A stretch of 43,132 nt of DNA from an uncultured Lachnospiraceae bacterium (GTDB taxonomy: Bacteria > Bacillota > Clostridia > Lachnospirales > Lachnospiraceae). The notes beneath the pieces were generated by a model, which did not search any database, was not told where the DNA came from, and saw only the letters and a list, made by a program, of their open reading frames with translations. Position numbers and translations under genes: made by a program. Every line of letters starts with the position of its first letter. Positions within the stretch are counted from its first letter, which is position 1. The stretch lies in contig CAJTVD010000031.1 in assembly GCA_910579495.1 (NCBI GenBank), forward strand, positions 1 to 43,132, written 5' to 3'. Shown here one piece after another: positions 26,698-34,049 of this stretch.

Positions 26698-27418
26698 CTA
26701 ATTCCCTGCCACTCTCGCATAACGCTCCACTTCTTCTCTGATATCCTGCTTATTTACGATATGGTTATACACATCCATTGTCACATCACTAGGTTAAGGG
26801 CGGAGTCCTGGGAAACAAGTCTGCTTTGCGATGTTCTTTCTTTGCCTTTGCTACTTCTTCCTTATTATATTTATCAACAACATTGTAGATCACGTTATTA
26901 ACTGCGCTCGGCATCAAAGGTCTTCCCGTCTTTGCAAGAAATATGAAATCAGAATATCCATCTATTTCTTCTGTACTCCGCCTTCCTAACATGAAATTGA
27001 ATTTTCGCTGTTCCGTAAAAGCTCTGTACACATTCTCCGTGAATGGTATGGTTCGCACGCCCGCTTTCGTCTTAGGCTTGGATGCCCGAAAACTGTAACC
27101 CGCTCCCCAATCCTTATAAATAAGCTGATGATCTACGGTAAGCTCTCTGTTCGCCATATCCACATCGCCCCAGGTTAATCCGATTAACTCACCACACCTT
27201 AATCCAGTTTCCAGTAGAACTGTGAACATGGGCGCATATACATTGTATACGTTGCTCTCACAAATAAGAGAAAACAGTCTTTCCTGCTACTCCAAAGTCA
27301 AAATATCCTTCTCTGCAGGCGGCCTTCCGTAATCGCCGGATAATGCCCTTTTAGCAGGATTCTTCCGTATTCTCTCAAAATAATACCGCACCAATTTGAC
27401 ATGGATATATAGAAATCC
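26698..27418 (-). pseudogene. tyrosine integrase relic 1
   Basis: The frame reads YYFERIRKNPAKRALSGDYGRPPAEKD then hits an in-frame TAG at 27289-27287. It continues through QERLFSLICE and TVLLETGLRCGELIGLTWGDV, which holds the first catalytic Arg, to DLFPRTPPLT and a stop at 26789. The end of the enzyme, SDVTMDVYNHIVNKQDI with the nucleophilic Tyr, is in another frame and stops at 26698. The intervening HxLRH...GH region is missing, so an internal deletion has removed catalytic residues. The N-terminal arm-binding domain is also absent. The gene cannot encode an active recombinase. Its 3' end points to the 23-bp repeat. Confidence 0.85.
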
Positions 27419-27546
27419 TCATAAACTTTTATGAAACCTCAAATCCTGCAAGATATTGAAAAGACTGGGTTTTATAGACATTTATGAAAATCCGTGAAGA
27501 TATGAAATCAGCCCCGCGTATTACGATGCCATATTTCACTTATTAC

Positions 27547-28356
27547 TCATAATTCCTTCAAAAGCATAGCCTTATCCGCCTCTGATACTTTCATTGCTGA
27601 CATTGCCTGTTCCGCAGACCATTTCATAGATTCCATCAAATTTCTCACATTTTCAAGTAGATTATCTAGCCTTGCACTTTCTGCTCTTCTATCCCCATAT
27701 TTCTCAACCGCTTCACACATTCTTTCTCGGCCTCCTTCTTCCTTAAAATGCTTTACCCCTTTAGCCAGTTCCGAATAATACATATCCTTCGCTTCCTTAC
27801 AGCCAAAGTCATGCATTAGTCTTCCGACTGTATCGTCTCCCTTATAGTTTCCATTCACATACACAATATGAGAACCATCATCAAACAACTCATCCGTCTC
27901 CTCAAAATACCGATTAATCGTATAAATCGGTATCCCATGTCCAAAGATATCCGTCTGAGTAATAAACACCATATACGAATCCTGTAACTCCGAAAAATCC
28001 TGCCCTGCTTTCAGCATCCGAGAATCCATCATACTGCTATTATATCTGGCGCGGCGTATATGCGCCCCTTCCGGTTTCTTCTGCACTTCCACATTATAGT
28101 GCTTGCCCGCACTGTCTTTTGCCAAAATATCCAGACGGATGTCCCGCCCGCCGACTACAGGACTCTGCAATTCTCTCTGCCCTACAACGCTTATAACTTG
28201 AATATCGTCCTTTCTCAGTATAATCTTTAACAGAAGCTCCGTTGCTTCTATATTACCGTCAAATACCATTGACATCAGATCATCATCGAATAAACTCATT
28301 CCATCGACAATTTGATCTACAGTTCTGGTATCCTGTCGTATTTCTTCTCCAGCCAC
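27547..28356 (-). CDS. PD-(D/E)XK nuclease family transposase-like protein (Rpn type)
   Basis: This 269-residue protein matches the PD-(D/E)XK nuclease family transposases related to Rpn proteins, which are DNases linked to RecA-independent recombination in E. coli. The nuclease core is RLDILAKDSAGKHYNVEVQ (about residues 75-93, with D...E-x-Q), followed by RRARYNSSMMDSRML. The C-terminal helical part has EAVEKYGDRRAESARLDNLLENVRNLME. Start is uncertain: GTG at 28356, or ATG at residue 20 (MSLFDDD). A 25-codon frame at 28317-28394 (MAKEKTVKKAVIRWLEKKYD...) overlaps out of frame and could be the original N-terminus split by a frameshift. A C-terminal fragment of a relative lies at 40429-40611. 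Confidence 0.75.
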   Translation of the reverse strand: MAGEEIRQDTRTVDQIVDGMSLFDDDLMSMVFDGNIEATELLLKIILRKDDIQVISVVGQRELQSPVVGGRDIRLDILAKDSAGKHYNVEVQKKPEGAHIRRARYNSSMMDSRMLKAGQDFSELQDSYMVFITQTDIFGHGIPIYTINRYFEETDELFDDGSHIVYVNGNYKGDDTVGRLMHDFGCKEAKDMYYSELAKGVKHFKEEGGRERMCEAVEKYGDRRAESARLDNLLENVRNLMESMKWSAEQAMSAMKVSEADKAMLLKEL

Positions 28357-28394
28357 CTGATCACCGCCTTTTTGACTGTCTTTTCTTTTGCCAT
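28317..28394 (-). CDS. 25-residue overlapping frame, possible displaced N-terminus of the nuclease
   Basis: A short basic peptide (MAKEKTVKKAVIRWLEKKYD...) ends in a TAG inside the nuclease gene, one frame off. No separate function is proposed; it may be the true N-terminus lost by frameshift. Confidence 0.3.
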   Translation of the reverse strand: MAKEKTVKKAVIRWLEKKYDRIPEL

Positions 28395-28516
28395 CTCATC
28401 ATTAAGTTACTATTATTATATCCCATCGTGCAAGGACTCACAATCTGATTTTTCCGAAAGCATAAATGAAATACGCAAGTCAGTTGTCTCCCAAGCACAT
28501 CCCGTCATCCATCCAG

Positions 28517-28542
28517 TACACCATTTACTACACCATTTTTCT
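28517..28542. repeat. imperfect direct repeat TACACCATT..., copy 2
   Basis: Second copy of the repeat at 26659-26683, differing at a few positions. It lies between the nuclease gene and the second CIRCE-like core. Nothing else recognisable is present between 28400 and 28640. Confidence 0.5.
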
Positions 28543-28648
28543 GCAAAATGACGACTTTTGATGAATCAAGACAGATGATAGAACATGCCGCAATCCCCGT
28601 AAAATTGGCACTTACGGCACACTATGAAACAAGTCGGAACGCACCCTC

Positions 28649-28671
28649 CACTGTCAAGAGGTGAGTGCTAA
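28649..28671. repeat. 23-bp direct repeat, copy 2 (half CIRCE); putative att site
   Basis: Perfect copy of 26550-26572. It keeps the right CIRCE arm GAGTGCTAA and the N9 spacer, but the left arm is replaced (ACCCTCCACTG). A TTGACA is present on the minus strand, but no -10 box at a usable distance, so this copy is not a promoter. Confidence 0.65.
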
Positions 28672-28818
28672 AATTGCATGAAAATTTTATAAAGTACTGA
28701 TTTTATGCGGTTTCCAATGTTTATATATTTCTATTTTACCCATTTTGACATACGATTGACATATTTTTTCTGACATACAAAAAAATCATCGCCGATATTG
28801 CTGACGGTGGATTCTTAC

Positions 28819-28920
28819 TTAAAAATTGATTACATTGTCAATTCTCTGCACTTTCTTTTCGGTTCTCTCAAAGCTGCTGTGATTATACACATTCATAGTG
28901 ATACTTGCATCGGAATGCAT
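28819..28920 (-). pseudogene. tyrosine integrase relic 2 (C-terminal end)
   Basis: Only the last 33 codons remain: MHSDASITMNVYNHSSFERTEK and onward to VINF. HSDASITMNVYNH is the conserved end of tyrosine integrases with the nucleophilic Tyr. GGGGAGG happens to precede the ATG because the relic is fused behind a small element gene. It differs from relic 1, so it comes from a second integrase. Its stop is 148 bp from copy 2 of the 23-bp repeat. Confidence 0.7.
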
Positions 28921-29035
28921 TGACACCTCCCCACTTCTGTAAAAACAATGTAATAAAGGTTACAAGGTACTCTGCAACCCCATTGTCGGAAATACTATCT
29001 ATCAGTGTGTGGAGTTTCTGCTTATTTTCGCTCAT
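28883..29035 (-). CDS. small element protein, 3' end altered
   Basis: This 50-residue frame reads MSENKQKLHTLIDSISDNGVAEYLVTFITLFLQKWG, then runs out of frame through integrase relic 2. GGAGG precedes the ATG, whose ATGA overlaps the stop of the upstream gene. The first 36 residues look like a helical hairpin protein of the kind encoded in clostridial phages and integrative elements. The native C-terminus was probably lost at the junction. Function unknown. Confidence 0.55.
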   Translation of the reverse strand: MSENKQKLHTLIDSISDNGVAEYLVTFITLFLQKWGGVNAFRCKYHYECV

Positions 29036-29280
29036 GCAGACACCTCCATGTCCTTACAAAGCCCTATTGAAAAAGAGTAAATTGCTTTCAGTTCGCCAAT
29101 CCCTGCATTTGCTACAAGTTGATAAATAATATGGAATATCCAATCTGCTCTTTCATTTCCGTTATCATCAACCGCACAATCACCAATGATTAAACCAATG
29201 CTTTTAAGGACATTTTCGTTCTCAATATCTGGCATTCTCTCAATAATGCAATCCACTACTCTTTTTCCGTCATTACTCAT
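29032..29280 (-). CDS. hypothetical small protein of a mobile element
   Basis: This 82-residue acidic, helix-rich protein begins MSNDGKRVVDCIIERMP. The ATG at 29280 has AAAGGTGG at good spacing; a second ATG at 29292 is less likely. Its stop overlaps the start of the next small gene (ATGA), so the two are translationally coupled. Family not recognised. Confidence 0.6.
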   Translation of the reverse strand: MSNDGKRVVDCIIERMPDIENENVLKSIGLIIGDCAVDDNGNERADWIFHIIYQLVANAGIGELKAIYSFSIGLCKDMEVSA

Positions 29281-29307
29281 TCTTGACACCACCTTTCACG
29301 ATATGGT

Positions 29308-29415
29308 TTAAAACGCCACAATAGCCGTTACCACAAAGGCAACAAACCAAAACCAGGTATGACGCTTTTCATCTCTTAAAATTTCCATTGCTAAAGGCAT
29401 ATTCTGTTTTTTCAT
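29308..29415 (-). CDS. 35-residue single-helix membrane peptide
   Basis: MKKQNMPLAMEILRDEKRH is followed by one hydrophobic helix (TWFWFVAFVVTAIVAF). The amphipathic N-terminus and single helix resemble small phage or element peptides. The ribosome site is weak (AAAGGA 13 bases away). Family not recognised; coding status is moderately supported by context. Confidence 0.45.
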   Translation of the reverse strand: MKKQNMPLAMEILRDEKRHTWFWFVAFVVTAIVAF

Positions 29416-29440
29416 AATCTTTTACCATTCCTTTCTTGTA

Positions 29441-29526
29441 CCGGATATGGTATATTTTTTAATATCCGGCTTTGCTATGTGTCCGGGTTACTTGCCCTTG
29501 TCAGAGGTTGCGGCTCTGTAAGGGCA
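29441..29526 (+). other. two strong hairpins, possible terminator or small-RNA end
   Basis: CCGGATAT (29441-29448) pairs with ATATCCGG (29462-29469). TGCCCTT (29493-29499) with inner CAGAG pairs with CTCTG and AAGGGCA (29514-29526), followed by TTTTTATTTTCTTC on the plus strand. The second is a good plus-strand terminator although no plus-strand gene ends here, so it may end an antisense RNA opposite the toxin-like stub. Confidence 0.5.
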
Positions 29527-29594
29527 TTTTTATTTTCTTCTAATCTACATACACTTCCTTTCTATGGCTCGTCTTTTATGATGAATCGCATTGT

Positions 29595-29630
29595 TTACAT
29601 TTGGATTAAATCCGCATATGTAACATACAT
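29595..29630 (-). pseudogene. truncated holin-like type I toxin gene
   Basis: An excellent ribosome site (AAAGGAGGG) precedes MYVTYADLIQM and an immediate TAA. MYVTYADLIQ is the usual N-terminus of small single-helix holin-like toxins in Clostridia, which continue with a membrane helix; here the helix is missing. A nonsense or frame change has disarmed it. Confidence 0.5.
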
Positions 29631-29705
29631 TGCATCGCCCTCCTTTCCTTCGTCTGGAGGGCTACTTTGAACCCTCCGAAAAATAAGAGGGGTAAAGCCG
29701 CCTGG

Positions 29706-29763
29706 CTCTATGGTTTTCCCATATCGACAATACAACACAATTTCCCCTATCGGACAAGCGATT
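29706..29763. repeat. 58-bp repeat, left copy
   Basis: Nearly identical to 40580-40634 in the same orientation. Shared cores are CCCATATCGACAATA and CCTATCGGACAAGC. On the minus strand it starts directly at the stop of a 28-residue membrane peptide. The two copies enclose about 10.8 kb. Confidence 0.7.
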
Positions 29764-29848
29764 ATCCCCGTATAAGTGCAATTATAAGTAATAAAAGAGC
29801 TATCAAAATCAGCCCATACGCCAACGCCGCCGCAATTATACATATCAT
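29762..29848 (-). CDS. 28-residue membrane peptide
   Basis: MICIIAAALAYG and a very hydrophobic tail ending LIRG form a single helix. AAGG lies about 11 bases upstream. It is only 34 bp from the truncated aldo/keto reductase. It could be a small toxin-like or element peptide; no family assigned. Confidence 0.4.
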   Translation of the reverse strand: MICIIAAALAYGLILIALLLLIIALIRG

Positions 29849-29881
29849 GTTTTTACTTGCCTTTTCCGGCTATTCTGAATT

Positions 29882-30094
29882 TTAAACATTCTCCCGAACA
29901 TCCCCTAAAGCCTTACCGAAATATGTGAAAGTCTTGCCCTCTGCCGTGGCAAGGTCAAAATAATTCACCCCGCCTTCATAGGCTCTGCAAATGGTTCTGA
30001 CAGCATCCGTTTCTTTTGCCTCAGCAATATACGATGTTCCAAAACCGAGAACACTGATTTTATCGCCTGTTCGTTTATTGATCCGATATTCCAT
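29882..30094 (-). pseudogene. aldo/keto reductase, N-terminal fragment
   Basis: The 70 residues match the start of aldo/keto reductases: MEYRINKRTGDKISVLGFGTS, then EGGVNYFDLATAEG, the NADPH-barrel beginning with the D of the catalytic tetrad. After GDVREN the frame ends in a stop fused to mobile-element DNA, so about three quarters of a normal enzyme is missing. GGAGGATGGC precedes the ATG. It is the last gene of the LysR-controlled operon, 9 bp after the flavodoxin-like gene. The break marks one edge of the mobile scar. Confidence 0.85.
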
Positions 30095-30103
30095 GCCATC
30101 CTC

Positions 30104-30625
30104 CTATTGAATACTCCGCCCAAACTCCCGCAGTTCCTTCAGCTTTTCCTCCGACTTATTTTCCCTGCCATATGCTGAGAAGATACCCATATCCTCCAGC
30201 TTCAGATAGTTCAGAAAAGAATTCTGGTATTCATAAATCGCACCGCAGTAAACATGATTACTGCCGGAACTCATAATTAATGCTGCCTTTGTCAGATTCT
30301 TAGTTTTATCTAATGCATAAATCCGATTGATTGCGCACTGAAGCTGTCCAGTAAAACTATGATAATAGATTGGGGATGAAAGCACGATCATATCTGCCTC
30401 CTGCAGAACTGGGTAAACTTCCTGCATATCATCCTTTTGGATACACTCACCGTTTCCTTTCGTATGGCAATATTCACAGGCAAGGCAGCCTGCAATTTTT
30501 TTCTGGCACACATTCATGATCGTTACAATGTGACCGCCTTCTTTTGCACCCTCTGCAAAAGCCTCCACCATTGCCGCAGTATTCCCATCCGGCCTCGGAC
30601 TTCCATTCAACACTAAAATATTCAT
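30104..30625 (-). CDS. flavodoxin-like NAD(P)H-dependent FMN oxidoreductase, iron-sulfur flavoprotein type
   Basis: This 173-residue cytoplasmic protein has the flavodoxin-like fold of NADPH-dependent FMN reductases. The FMN phosphate loop is LNGSPRPDGNT at residues 5-15, and SSPIYYHSFTGQLQ near 85-98 contacts the flavin. A compact cysteine cluster, CLACEYC with a further Cys in GECIQKDDM, resembles iron-sulfur flavoproteins that may hold a 4Fe-4S cluster. Likely a redox carrier or stress reductase in the operon. It lies 18 bp after the hydrolase gene and just before the truncated aldo/keto reductase. Native partner unknown. Confidence 0.88.
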   Translation of the reverse strand: MNILVLNGSPRPDGNTAAMVEAFAEGAKEGGHIVTIMNVCQKKIAGCLACEYCHTKGNGECIQKDDMQEVYPVLQEADMIVLSSPIYYHSFTGQLQCAINRIYALDKTKNLTKAALIMSSGSNHVYCGAIYEYQNSFLNYLKLEDMGIFSAYGRENKSEEKLKELREFGRSIQ

Positions 30626-30643
30626 CCCTTTATCCGCCCCTCC

Positions 30644-31591
30644 TTATTGTATCAAACTGGCATTAAGGAAATTTTCAATTTTGTCAAAAGGAATCCGATC
30701 CGTCCGGTCATAAAGGTCAATATGCTCTGCATCCTCAACCACATACATCTCCTTCGGTTCCAAAGCCTTCTCGTATGCATGATCGCTGAAAAAGCGTGAG
30801 TGCGCCCTGTCTCCAACAATAAACAAGATCGGACGAGGAGAAATCTCATCCAGATGAGAGAGCAGTTCAAAATTGATAAAAGGGATATTGCTTGTGGTAG
30901 TAAAACCTCCCCTTGCACGTTCATGATGCCCGCGTTTCACAGCATAAAAGCGGAGCCATTCAGCCGCAGGTTCCTCTACTCCGGCAGGAACTTCCGCATA
31001 GGGTGTTTCCGGGAAGGCAGGAACATATTCCGGCATATATCCATTTTCCGCATCAGCCCAACGCTGTGCGGCAAGGGCTTTTTTTGCCTCCAGAATCTGT
31101 TCCGGGGTCTGCATCATCCTTGCCGCCGCACTCATATCATACATACTTGTCACAATCGCCGCTTTGATCCTTGTATCAACCTGTGCAGCAGCCAGCGCAA
31201 ATCCGCCGCTTCCACAAATGCCAAGTACAGCAATCCTCTCCCGGTCAACAAAAGGCTGCAGGCCAAGATAATCTACACCCGCACTGAAATTCTCAGTGAA
31301 CAGCTCAGGGGAAGAAACGTGGCGGGGCTCGCCTGCGCTTTCGCCCATATAGCAAGGATCAAATGTCAGCACCACAAATCCCCTCTGCGCCAGCTCATTT
31401 GCATAGACAGCCGGTCCCTGCTCCTTTACCCCGCCATAAGGTGCGCCAACAATCAACGCAGGGTGTTTTCCTGCTCTATCCAAATCCACCGCCGTATATA
31501 AATCCCCGGCAATCATAAGCCCATAGCGGTTCTGGTAACGGACGTGTACTCTCTCAACCTTTTCATTCAATTCACAAATATAATGACTCAT
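30644..31591 (-). CDS. alpha/beta hydrolase (YcjY/dienelactone-hydrolase-like)
   Basis: This 315-residue alpha/beta hydrolase has the oxyanion region VGAPYGGVKEQ, then LTFDPCYMGESAG, the nucleophile elbow LGICGSGGFALAAA, the acid Asp in LFIVGDRAHS and the His in VEDAEHIDLYD. The elbow allows either Cys or Ser as nucleophile, so an exact class is not claimed. No signal peptide. Start: ATG at 31591 after AAGGAG; an upstream in-frame start at 31624 overlaps the preceding lipoprotein gene. Family members of this kind often sit with oxidoreductases in LysR-controlled clusters in gut Clostridia, as here. Substrate unknown. Confidence 0.87.
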   Translation of the reverse strand: MSHYICELNEKVERVHVRYQNRYGLMIAGDLYTAVDLDRAGKHPALIVGAPYGGVKEQGPAVYANELAQRGFVVLTFDPCYMGESAGEPRHVSSPELFTENFSAGVDYLGLQPFVDRERIAVLGICGSGGFALAAAQVDTRIKAAIVTSMYDMSAAARMMQTPEQILEAKKALAAQRWADAENGYMPEYVPAFPETPYAEVPAGVEEPAAEWLRFYAVKRGHHERARGGFTTTSNIPFINFELLSHLDEISPRPILFIVGDRAHSRFFSDHAYEKALEPKEMYVVEDAEHIDLYDRTDRIPFDKIENFLNASLIQ

Positions 31592-31607
31592 AATCTGATC
31601 TCCTTTT

Positions 31608-32201
31608 TTATTCTGATTTTTCAAGCGAAAATGTTACTGTAACATCCCCATCCCCCAAAGCTGCCAGTAAACCCTCTTTCGTGGCATTCTGGATTTTTCC
31701 CAGACGGGTAAAATTCCAAGAATTTGTGTCATAATAAATCGTGATACTCGTACCGAGATAAAGAATCACATCTCCTGGTTCTGTTGTGATCTGCTCATCG
31801 TTCCTCGGCAGCGTATCCCCTATTTCGCCTATCTTCTCAAAACTGCCGTAGTCATGCATATCAACTGTAAGCGGTTCTTTAGCAAGCAGATTCTTAAAGG
31901 CTTCGGCACTGGAATTATCCGAAAAGGCTGCTGTAAAGACCGTTTCCCCCGCCGTAATATAAAACTGGTTCTGATCCACTTTTTCTTCCTCCTGCAGGTT
32001 GTTTTGTTGTTTGTCCTCATTTGAAGATTTATCTGTTTTTAAAGTTAAATCCTCTATGGAAGATGCACTTTGTATCTCTTCCGATTCCCTTTCTCCGATT
32101 GTTTCAGATGTCTGTCCATCAATAGGATTCTGTGACGAGCAAGCGACAAGTCCGGGCAGAAGGAATATAACAAGCATCAATATGAAAATTTTTTGTTTCA
32201 C
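31608..32201 (-). CDS. lipoprotein with cyclophilin-like domain (1)
   Basis: This 197-residue protein has a lipoprotein signal (hydrophobic stretch, then LVAC lipobox at about residues 18-21), a low-complexity linker rich in Glu, Ser and Gln, and a C-terminal cyclophilin-like domain (about 75-195). The domain has the pattern FSDNSSAEAFKNLLAKEPLTVDM, EKIGEIGDTLPRND, PGDVILYLGTSITIYYD, FTRLGKI. Such domains resemble peptidyl-prolyl isomerase folds but usually lack the catalytic residues. It is anchored outside the membrane. The GTG start overlaps the LysE stop (GTGA). A second protein of the same type begins the operon. Confidence 0.85.
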   Translation of the reverse strand: MKQKIFILMLVIFLLPGLVACSSQNPIDGQTSETIGERESEEIQSASSIEDLTLKTDKSSNEDKQQNNLQEEEKVDQNQFYITAGETVFTAAFSDNSSAEAFKNLLAKEPLTVDMHDYGSFEKIGEIGDTLPRNDEQITTEPGDVILYLGTSITIYYDTNSWNFTRLGKIQNATKEGLLAALGDGDVTVTFSLEKSE

Positions 32202-32827
32202 GTTCTCACCTCCCCGAACAGTAATCTAATCCATATGACCATCCCGAAAATGAACAGCAGACAACCGAAAATACGGCTTAACGCAGTCTGGTGCCGACCA
32301 GCCTTTTCCCTGAAACGGCCTGCTGCAAACGAGAGTAACAGCCACCATACAAAAGTTCCCGCCAGCACTCCAAGGACAAGCAGCGCCCCATTCAGAACAG
32401 TCATCCCTTCTGTCAGATTAAAATAGGAAAATGCAAACAGAAAGGTAAGGATTGCCGCAGGGTTCGTAATGCCTACCACAAAAGCGGAAAGGAACATCGC
32501 CATTTCTGCGGATTCCTTTTTCAGCTCAGATTTCTTATGTGGCTTCCCGGCAAAAGAGCAGATGCCCATCGCTATAATAAACCCTCCGCCTATGACAGTG
32601 ATGGCTGTCTGATATTTCAACAGGAAATCAGATACCAAAGTCAGCCCAAACGCTCCTATGGATACATAGATACAATCCGCAGCGGAAGAACCAAGCCCTG
32701 TTATAAGCCCTGCTTTTATCCCATGCTCTAAAGTCCTCTGGATGGCCATGGTTCCAACTGCACCAACAGGAACACCAAACAGCAGCCCTATTAGAATGCC
32801 TTTTAGCAAAAACAGCGCCAGTTCCAT
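32198..32827 (-). CDS. LysE-family exporter
   Basis: This 209-residue membrane protein of the LysE/RhtB amino-acid exporter family has six hydrophobic segments. The family N-terminal signature GVPVGAVGTMAIQRTLEHG and the mid-protein VVGITNPAAILTF segment (NPxA) are both present. The substrate may be an amino acid or a small cation; it cannot be set from sequence. The stop overlaps the following lipoprotein start by four bases, and the gene starts 14 bp after the DUF3737 stop, so it belongs to the same operon. Confidence 0.9.
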   Translation of the reverse strand: MELALFLLKGILIGLLFGVPVGAVGTMAIQRTLEHGIKAGLITGLGSSAADCIYVSIGAFGLTLVSDFLLKYQTAITVIGGGFIIAMGICSFAGKPHKKSELKKESAEMAMFLSAFVVGITNPAAILTFLFAFSYFNLTEGMTVLNGALLVLGVLAGTFVWWLLLSFAAGRFREKAGRHQTALSRIFGCLLFIFGMVIWIRLLFGEVRT

Positions 32828-32841
32828 AGACCATCCTCCCT

Positions 32842-33738
32842 TTATGCTATTGCCCTGCCAGACTTTGAGCGCCCACAGCAGACAGGCACATTTCCCTCCG
32901 TCTGGCCACAGATGAAAATTTCACCCTTTGAATTTTCATCATCACGAATGATCTCGCCCACAGAAGGCACATAGATTTTGCCGGAAAGCGGGTTCTTAAT
33001 GCTGTCAACCGGCGTAGTGATACATGCCTCCACCTCAGACTTTTCAAAGCACAGATCTGTGCTGATCATCTCACAGTTGATAAGTTTTAAATTTTTGCAA
33101 TAGCATAGAGGCTGGGTTCCAATGATCTTACAATTTTCTAATGTCAGCCCATCCGAATACCATGCAAGATATTCCCCCTTGAATGTACTGTTTTTTACGG
33201 TTATATTTTCACCATGCCAGAATGCATCTTTGGTATCAAAGGTGCAGTTTTCAAAAACCGCATTTTTGATATACTGGAAGGAATACTTGCCCTTGAAAGT
33301 GACTCCCCGGAATGTGAGATTTTCAGAGCGCATCATAAAGTATTCGCTGACCGCAGTACTGTCCTCCATACGGATGCCCCGCACCGACCAGCCAAACTCC
33401 GGTGAAATAATATCACAGTCCCGGATAACCACATCACTGCATTCCCGGAGAGCCTTAATCCCATGCATCTTCGTATCCGTAATCTCAATATGGCCGGAAT
33501 ACCAAAGGGATGCACGGCAAAGTTCCGTCATTTCAGAACCTGAAATTTTAAGCCCATGGTCATGCCAGAACGGATAGCGGAGATTAAAAAAACAGTTTTC
33601 GGCCGCAATATCGGAACATTCCTTAAAGGCGCTTTCCCCATCTGCCGGGCCATCAAAAGAACAGCTTTTCACCAATACGCCTTCGCTCCCATAGAGAGCC
33701 CTTTCCATGTCAAAATTCTGATTTTCAATGATTCTCAT
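32842..33738 (-). CDS. DUF3737 family right-handed beta-helix protein
   Basis: This 298-residue protein of the DUF3737 family is made of short repeating strands of the type NCxFxxxxPFWxxxGLxI and NVxFENCTFxxKDAFWHGENITVKN, which form a right-handed parallel beta-helix. Repeats cover most of the length (about 20-235), and a C-terminal segment carries VPVCCG. No signal peptide. Function is not established; the fold is shared with carbohydrate-active proteins, but the catalytic residues are not recognisable. Start: ATG at 33738, nine bases after AGGAGG. Confidence 0.85.
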   Translation of the reverse strand: MRIIENQNFDMERALYGSEGVLVKSCSFDGPADGESAFKECSDIAAENCFFNLRYPFWHDHGLKISGSEMTELCRASLWYSGHIEITDTKMHGIKALRECSDVVIRDCDIISPEFGWSVRGIRMEDSTAVSEYFMMRSENLTFRGVTFKGKYSFQYIKNAVFENCTFDTKDAFWHGENITVKNSTFKGEYLAWYSDGLTLENCKIIGTQPLCYCKNLKLINCEMISTDLCFEKSEVEACITTPVDSIKNPLSGKIYVPSVGEIIRDDENSKGEIFICGQTEGNVPVCCGRSKSGRAIA

Positions 33739-33767
33739 TACCAATTACCTCCTAAATTTTTAATATT

Positions 33768-34049
33768 TCATCGTGCCTGTTTCTTTCTGTTTTTAATCTG
33801 GTATACCAGATAGTCCAGACAATCAATCTGTTTTTCTTCCTCATGTACCCTGTTTAAGATACTTTCTCTGTGTTCCTCCAACAAACTTAACTGATCCTTC
33901 CAGTCGCCTTTGTCAAAATATCCCATAAAGCACCGGATCGTATCCAGGCTGCATCCCGCATCCCTTAAATTCTGAACCACTGCCTCTTTCGAATCATACC
34001 CTATTGTCTGTTCCGGCCTCATTTTCCTCATCCCTTTTATTCTGCTCAT
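33768..34049 (-). CDS. MerR-like effector/dimerisation protein without HTH
   Basis: This 93-residue protein matches the C-terminal half of MerR regulators: GCSLDTIRCFMGYFDKGDWKDQLSLLEEHR, then ILNRVHEEEKQIDCLDYLVYQI, the long dimerisation coiled coil. The N-terminal winged helix is absent, and the upstream DNA is the coding end of the lipoprotein gene, so it is not hidden there. ATG overlaps the lipoprotein stop (ATGA). It may act as a sensor or as a dominant-negative partner, or may simply be a remnant kept by translational coupling. Confidence 0.7.
   Translation of the reverse strand: MSRIKGMRKMRPEQTIGYDSKEAVVQNLRDAGCSLDTIRCFMGYFDKGDWKDQLSLLEEHRESILNRVHEEEKQIDCLDYLVYQIKNRKKQAR

Noticed and set aside
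26650..26901. 83-codon plus-strand frame over integrase relic 1
   Set aside because: Explained by the integrase remnant on the other strand and the TACACC repeat.
28649..28671. Second functional heat-shock operator
   Set aside because: Only one CIRCE arm is present and no -10 box lies at a suitable distance.
28905..29129. 74-codon plus-strand frame
   Set aside because: Opposite two coupled minus-strand genes with ribosome sites; no such signals here.
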